From Bicyclus anynana (lineage: Eukaryota > Arthropoda > Insecta > Lepidoptera > Nymphalidae): DNA of 64,000 nucleotides. Below, piece after piece: positions 39,901 to 45,900 of the stretch. How positions within the stretch are numbered: the stretch's first letter is position 1; every line of letters starts with the position of its first letter. The position numbers and the translations under genes are program-made. The notes below the pieces were generated by a model. That model was not told the origin of the DNA, did no database searches, and saw only the letters and a program-made list of their open reading frames with translations. The stretch lies in assembly GCF_947172395.1 (NCBI RefSeq), contig NC_069109.1, forward strand, positions 2,698,897 through 2,762,896, written 5' to 3'.

Positions 39901-42900
39901 CGAAAAATAACATCGTACGTGCTACCTTCTGATCACTTTGAACGCGGTGCCTACACAGTGATGCATTAACTCACGCCGTTTAAATCATAATGTTTTAGGA
40001 TTTTCAGACGGTTCTTTTCCGTGTTCTTTCAGAAACGGCTTTAATTAATACGTCACTGGCTTGATACCGCCTTAAAAGTGATCAGAAGGTAGCACATATG
40101 AGGTTAATTTTCGCTTTTTAGTTAATTTTGTGATTTAGGAGTCGGTTGAATTTTTTTTTTTAAACATTTTATAACTCAACTAGTAGGCATGTCAAAGAAA
40201 CGGGGTTTGTATGTTTGTTCCACTAATGTTTCGACCTTGTATCTCACTCAAGGTGCTAGCTACTAAATTATATCTCAAACGGCTGTGGTTTGTCGCACGC
40301 GACGTTCCGTACCGTATAATGACATATGCACTTAATCACTGCGTACTTACGTACTGTGGATGTATCGACTTGTAGTATGTGAGTCAATGTTTGTGCCTCA
40401 CTGATGAGCACGAGTCTCTTCTCAGAACGAATGAGTTTAGGCCTTAGTCCACCACGCTGGCCCAATGCGGGTTGGCAGACTTCACACACGCAGAGAATTA
40501 AGAAAATTCTCAGGTATGCAGGTTTCCTCACGATGTTTTTTCTTCATTGTTGAGACACGTGATATTTTATTTCTTAAAATGCACACAACTGAGAAGTCGG
40601 AGGTGCATTCTCACCTCTGCCTTGAGGTCTATATCCACTGGTCTATAACGGTTTTAGTCATTCATCAAAATTAGGCATTTTTTTTTCAAAATCATCCTAG
40701 CAAAGCATTTTATAATTCGATCAATTTGTACCAGATCATCGAAACGCCGGCACCAGTTAACGAGACTCTTCAAAAGCTCTAAACGGATTTTGATATTACT
40801 TTCACTAGAAAGCAATGGCTACTAAAATATGGTACGCAGTTAGAAATTACGCTTAAACATACTTCACCGCCTGAAAGTGCTATATCGTTTGCACTTACGA
40901 GTGGCGCGCACAGGGATATTAACTAGGGTAGGCACTATCTATACCTACTAATATTATAAAGCTGAAAAGTTTGTTTGTTTGCTTGAAAGCGCAAATCTCA
41001 GGAACTACAGGTCCGATTTGAATATTTCTATCAGTGTTAGATAGCCCATGTATCGAGGAAGGCTATAGGCTATATATTATCCCCGTATTCCTACGGGAAC
41101 GGGAACCACGCGGATGAAACCGCGCGGCGTCAGCTAGTACGTAAATAAAATCTTAAAAAAGAAAAAAAAAAATAACAGACTACAAAGATGCGTTAGTCTA
41201 AAAAGCGAAAATAACATCTTACGAATGTCCTTTTCATTGATCGGTTTGAAGGCGGTGCTAAGGCCAAATAAGCTCTTAAAGTTTATTTTCATGCACCTCC
41301 AACAGGTCAGTTGTGTGCATTTTAAGAAATTAAATATCACGTGTCTCAAACGGTGAAGAAAAAACATCGTGAGGAAACCTGCATACCAGAGAATTATCTT
41401 AATTCTATGCGTGTGTGGTGTCTGTCAATCCGCATTGGGCCAGCGTGGTGGACCAAGGCATAACCCCTCTCATTCCGAGAGGAGACTCGTGCTCAACAAT
41501 GAGCCAATATGGGTTTTTTAATGATGATAATGATTCCCATGGTAATGGTATCACTACATAGTGTAAAACAAAGTCGCTTTCTCTGTAAAAAAAAATTACG
41601 CAACAGATTTTGATGCGTTTTTTTAATAGATAGAGTGGTTGAAGAGGAAGGTTTATATGTATAATAATATCCATGGTTCCCGCGGGATTTGTGAAGAGCT
41701 GAAATCCACGCGGACTAGCCTAAATCAAATAGACGAAGTTAAATTTGAATTTAAATCAAAACTATTTATAGTTTTTAAAGATACTACATAACAGGTAATC
41801 AATCATTTTAAAATAGAGAAAAAAAAACAAACACTAGCCATTGTTTGAGCTGTAGGTCAATGATTATTTTAAACCATAGATATGTTACGTGCTTACAAAA
41901 TCACCGCAAAAAGTGATCCGAATTTAGCTACACCACTGAGAGCACACATGCACAATTACGCGTTTATTTAAATTATATATTTATGTATGGCTCGACTGGA
42001 CTGCATTCGGGAAGCTTCGCGATAGCTTTTCGTCCGAAATTCCTCAGTGTCTGAAGAAGTCTTCGAACAGTGCGTGTTGCCAGTGATGACCTATGGTTCC
42101 GAGACTTGGTCGCTAACTATGGGCCTCATAAGAAGGCTCAGAGTCACACAGCGAGCGATGGAACGAGCTATGTTAGGAGTATCTCTGCGTGATCGAATCA
42201 GAAATGATGTGATCCGCAGAAGAACCAATGTCACCGACATAGCTCAACGAGTTGCGAAGCTGAAGTGGCAATGGGCGGGTCACATAGTTCGAAGAGTCGA
42301 TGGACTTTGAGCCCCCAAAATGGCGACCCCGCACTAGGAGGCTCAGTGTTGGTCGACCCCCCACCAGGTGGACTGACGACATCAAGCGAGTCGCAGACAT
42401 TCGCTGGATGCAGGTGGCTCAGTATCGTGATGTTTGGAAGTCCCTACAAAAGGCCTATGTCCTGCTGTAGACGTCCATCGGCTGTTATGATGATGATGAT
42501 GATTTATGTATGTATAGTTTTTACACTTCCTAAAGACACAATTCGACATTATAGGAAATATTTCGGTACTACCTGACGTCGCGCGGTTTCACCCGCGTGG
42601 TTCCCGTTCCCGTAGGAATATGGGAATAATATAGCCTATAGCCTTCCTCGATAAATGGGCTATCTAACACTGAAAGAATTTTTCAAATCGGACAAGTAGT
42701 TCCTGAGATTAGCGCGTTCAATCAAACAAACAAACTCTTCAGCTTTATAATATTAGTATAGATTAGGTATGTGATTAAATACCTTTCGTTGTTTGATAAG
42801 CGACTAAATGAAATGAAGACAATTATACACATTTGTCCGCATCAGTTTTGATGGGCTAGTGACCTATCTCTAGTATAAAATATCATTGCTGAGGCTATAA

Positions 42901-45900
42901 TGATCAAATTGGTAGCTTTTTTGTCAGCTGCGGCCAAAATTGACGGTGATTTCTTGCTACTATTGTTGTGAATTATAAAATTACCGCCCGGGAACCGAAT
43001 CTGGGACCTTGAAACTAAATTGTAGTTTGCTTGTATGTTGAACTTGGTGTTGCGATAATGTTCACCTATGTATATGTAATCAAGTAAGTACATGTAATAA
43101 TTTGTGTTTTCCATTTTGTTTAGTCCTATAAGAGCTTTAACTCTACCAACCAGGTCTGGCTGGTGGGAGGCTTCGGCCGTGGCTAGCTACCACGATTAGT
43201 TACAAAGACGTAGGTACCGTCAAGTGATTATTATAAGACTCAAAAGGAATTACAAATTTAAGAAAACTAATGTCGATGCAAGAAGATTCACAACACTTAT
43301 CAGGACAACTTAATTACTGTCACCAAAATAAGACCCTAGAATGGCAGAGAATGACCTTGAGTGGAGTCACGCACTTGTGTACGATGTGTGTAGGGTTAAA
43401 GGATCCTTTGACTGTTAACAAACACTCCCCTTTTCCACTCAAGTCACTCTCTCCGTCTATCCCAAGTAACCCATAAAGAATTTAACAACAAGGACGGCTC
43501 GAACGCCACGAGCACACTGAAGCCGTCCGTACCGCAAGTCGTTGCAACGCGGCGATAACACGATTAAACCATCAAATAAATAAAAAAAAATGTCTTCACG
43601 TAAAGCTGGATTCGAGCTCTGTTTTAATAAGTTTATAATATTATTTATAGTTTCACTTGTCCAGTTAAGTCGATATGATAACGTCGAAATGTGTTAACTT
43701 GTTATGGGCTTCTTAGTCATGAGCCGTTCACGCAGCGCGGAGTTAACAAAACTGAGTTTCAACTGTTTCGAAAACCTGCTATGGTTTTAATAATATAAGG
43801 CTTTAACATGAAATTATTGTTACCATAGAGTATAATTTCCGTGACGCCTTATAGAATAGACTGCGAGAGTCACACCTACCTAGAAAAGTTAAGTTTTTGA
43901 TTTTTTATTGTTTTAGTTTTTGTTACTTGTAAAGTGTATATGGCTACACTAGTGAATTGGGGATGACCTTGTTATGTTAGTGTAAGTTTGTAAATAAATA
44001 AATAAATACTTCATTTAATACAGGCTAAATGTCTGTCATCACTTTTTTTTATTCTCTACAAGTTAGCACTTGACTACAATCCCACTTAATGGTAAGTGAT
44101 GATGCAATCTAAGATGGAAGCGGGCTAACTTGTTAGGAAGAAAGGGATGAAAATCCACACCCATTTCTGTTTCTACACGACATCGTACCGGAACGTTAAA
44201 TCGCTTGGCGGTATGCCTTCGCCGGTAGGGTGGTAACTAGCCAGCCAGACCTGGACCAATCAGGAAAACCTAAATCAGCCCAGCCGGGGATCGAACCCAG
44301 GACCTCCGTCTTGTAAATCCAACGCGCACACCACTGTGCTACGGAGGCCGTCGAAAAATAAAGAGGTAAGGTTTGTAATGTTATAGGAAAAATCTTATGA
44401 AAATGTAGGGAAAAATACCGTTTTTGAAAATTTTTAACGTTATTAAAAATAAATACCTAATACCTAAACATCGTCTACAATGTCGAGCTGTGTGTTGTGT
44501 GTGTGTGTGTGTGCGAGGAAGTGTAAAAACTATATTTAATTCAATTCAATTTGTGTTATTGTGTTTTAATTTAATTTAATTTGTAGTATTGTAAATAGTT
44601 TGTAATATTTTTTAATTTTTAGAATTAAGATGTATATTGTAGTTAGATAACATAAACTATGTATTATATTTTTTTTATATATTGTAAACGTTGTGAAGAT
44701 CTGTAATAAGTTGAACATTCACCATTGGGCACAACGTATGTAATCATTTTTATGGACATGGACATTTTGTAACTTATTATTTTGTAATTGTGACATTGTA
44801 TTAATTTAGTTTTATTTTTTCGTTCAAATGTATTTAATTATTTAAGATAATTCATACACCAGTTATGGTAAAATGTATAAAGGCTCAATTCTATAAATGT
44901 ACCATCATGTTAAACCTACATTTTCATGAATAAAATATCATTCATTCATTCATTCATATCATTCATTCAATATGTATACACGATACAATGTTCTGCGGTT
45001 GGTCTTCCTAAATAAATAAATAAATATACACTAGCGGATGCCCGCGACTTCGTCCGCGTGGAAATCAATGTAAACTGTCAACCCCTATATCACCACTTTC
45101 TGGGATTAACTTTAAAGATTCTCGAATCACATTATATTTCGTATTTTTTATATGATTTATGAACAAAATTTTATAACTGCAACTCTAAAAATAAGGACTT
45201 TCCATACAAACTTTCAACCCCTATTTCGCCCTCTTTTATTTTTATTTTAGGGTCAAAAAGTAACCTATGTTTTGCTCCTATTATACCAAAATTGTCTTTT
45301 AGCCGTGAAAAGGCACAGACAGACAGACAGACAGAATTACTTTCGCTTTTATAATATTAGTATAGATATAAATTATAATGGAATTAAAGACAAAATTATG
45401 CATGTATGCGCTCAGTGGTGTAGCTAAATTCGGATCACTTTTTGCGGTTATTTTGTACATCGGCACGGTTGGCACGTAACACATCTATAGTTTAAAATTA
45501 TCACTGTGCCCATATGTAATAAGTAGCAAAGGCAATAACTTAACACCTACAATGAAGTGTGTCTGACTATTGCAGGCTGTTAGTCCATTAAGAAAATTGT
45601 CCCCAAGACGTATTTACTGACATAATTGGCCTGTAAACAACCTTTATTTAAGAAAAAAAAACAACTTGTTTCATAGACTGTCCTTGCAAGCATAGACAAC
45701 AAACTGATTCATCTATTTTCGAATGGGCTTCTACAAGTTGGTACCTGCATTTTTGAAAAGTATACTCTGTTGATGAGTAGAGACTCAAAAAACAGTTTTA
45801 TCCCACTAATATTATAAACGCGAAAGTTTGTATGGATGTTTGTTTGGATGTTTGTTACTCTTTAACGCCACAACTACCGAACTCATTTGGCTGAAATTTG

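Noticed and set aside
42047..42310. Functional reverse transcriptase gene
   Set aside because: Only about 85 residues of the C-terminal end remain, followed by a stop and frameshifts; the catalytic motifs are not present.
42842..43114. 90-codon minus-strand frame as an extra cnc exon
   Set aside because: No flanking splice sites in the right phase, no CNC-like motif, and a B-box-like remnant inside suggests repeat sequence.
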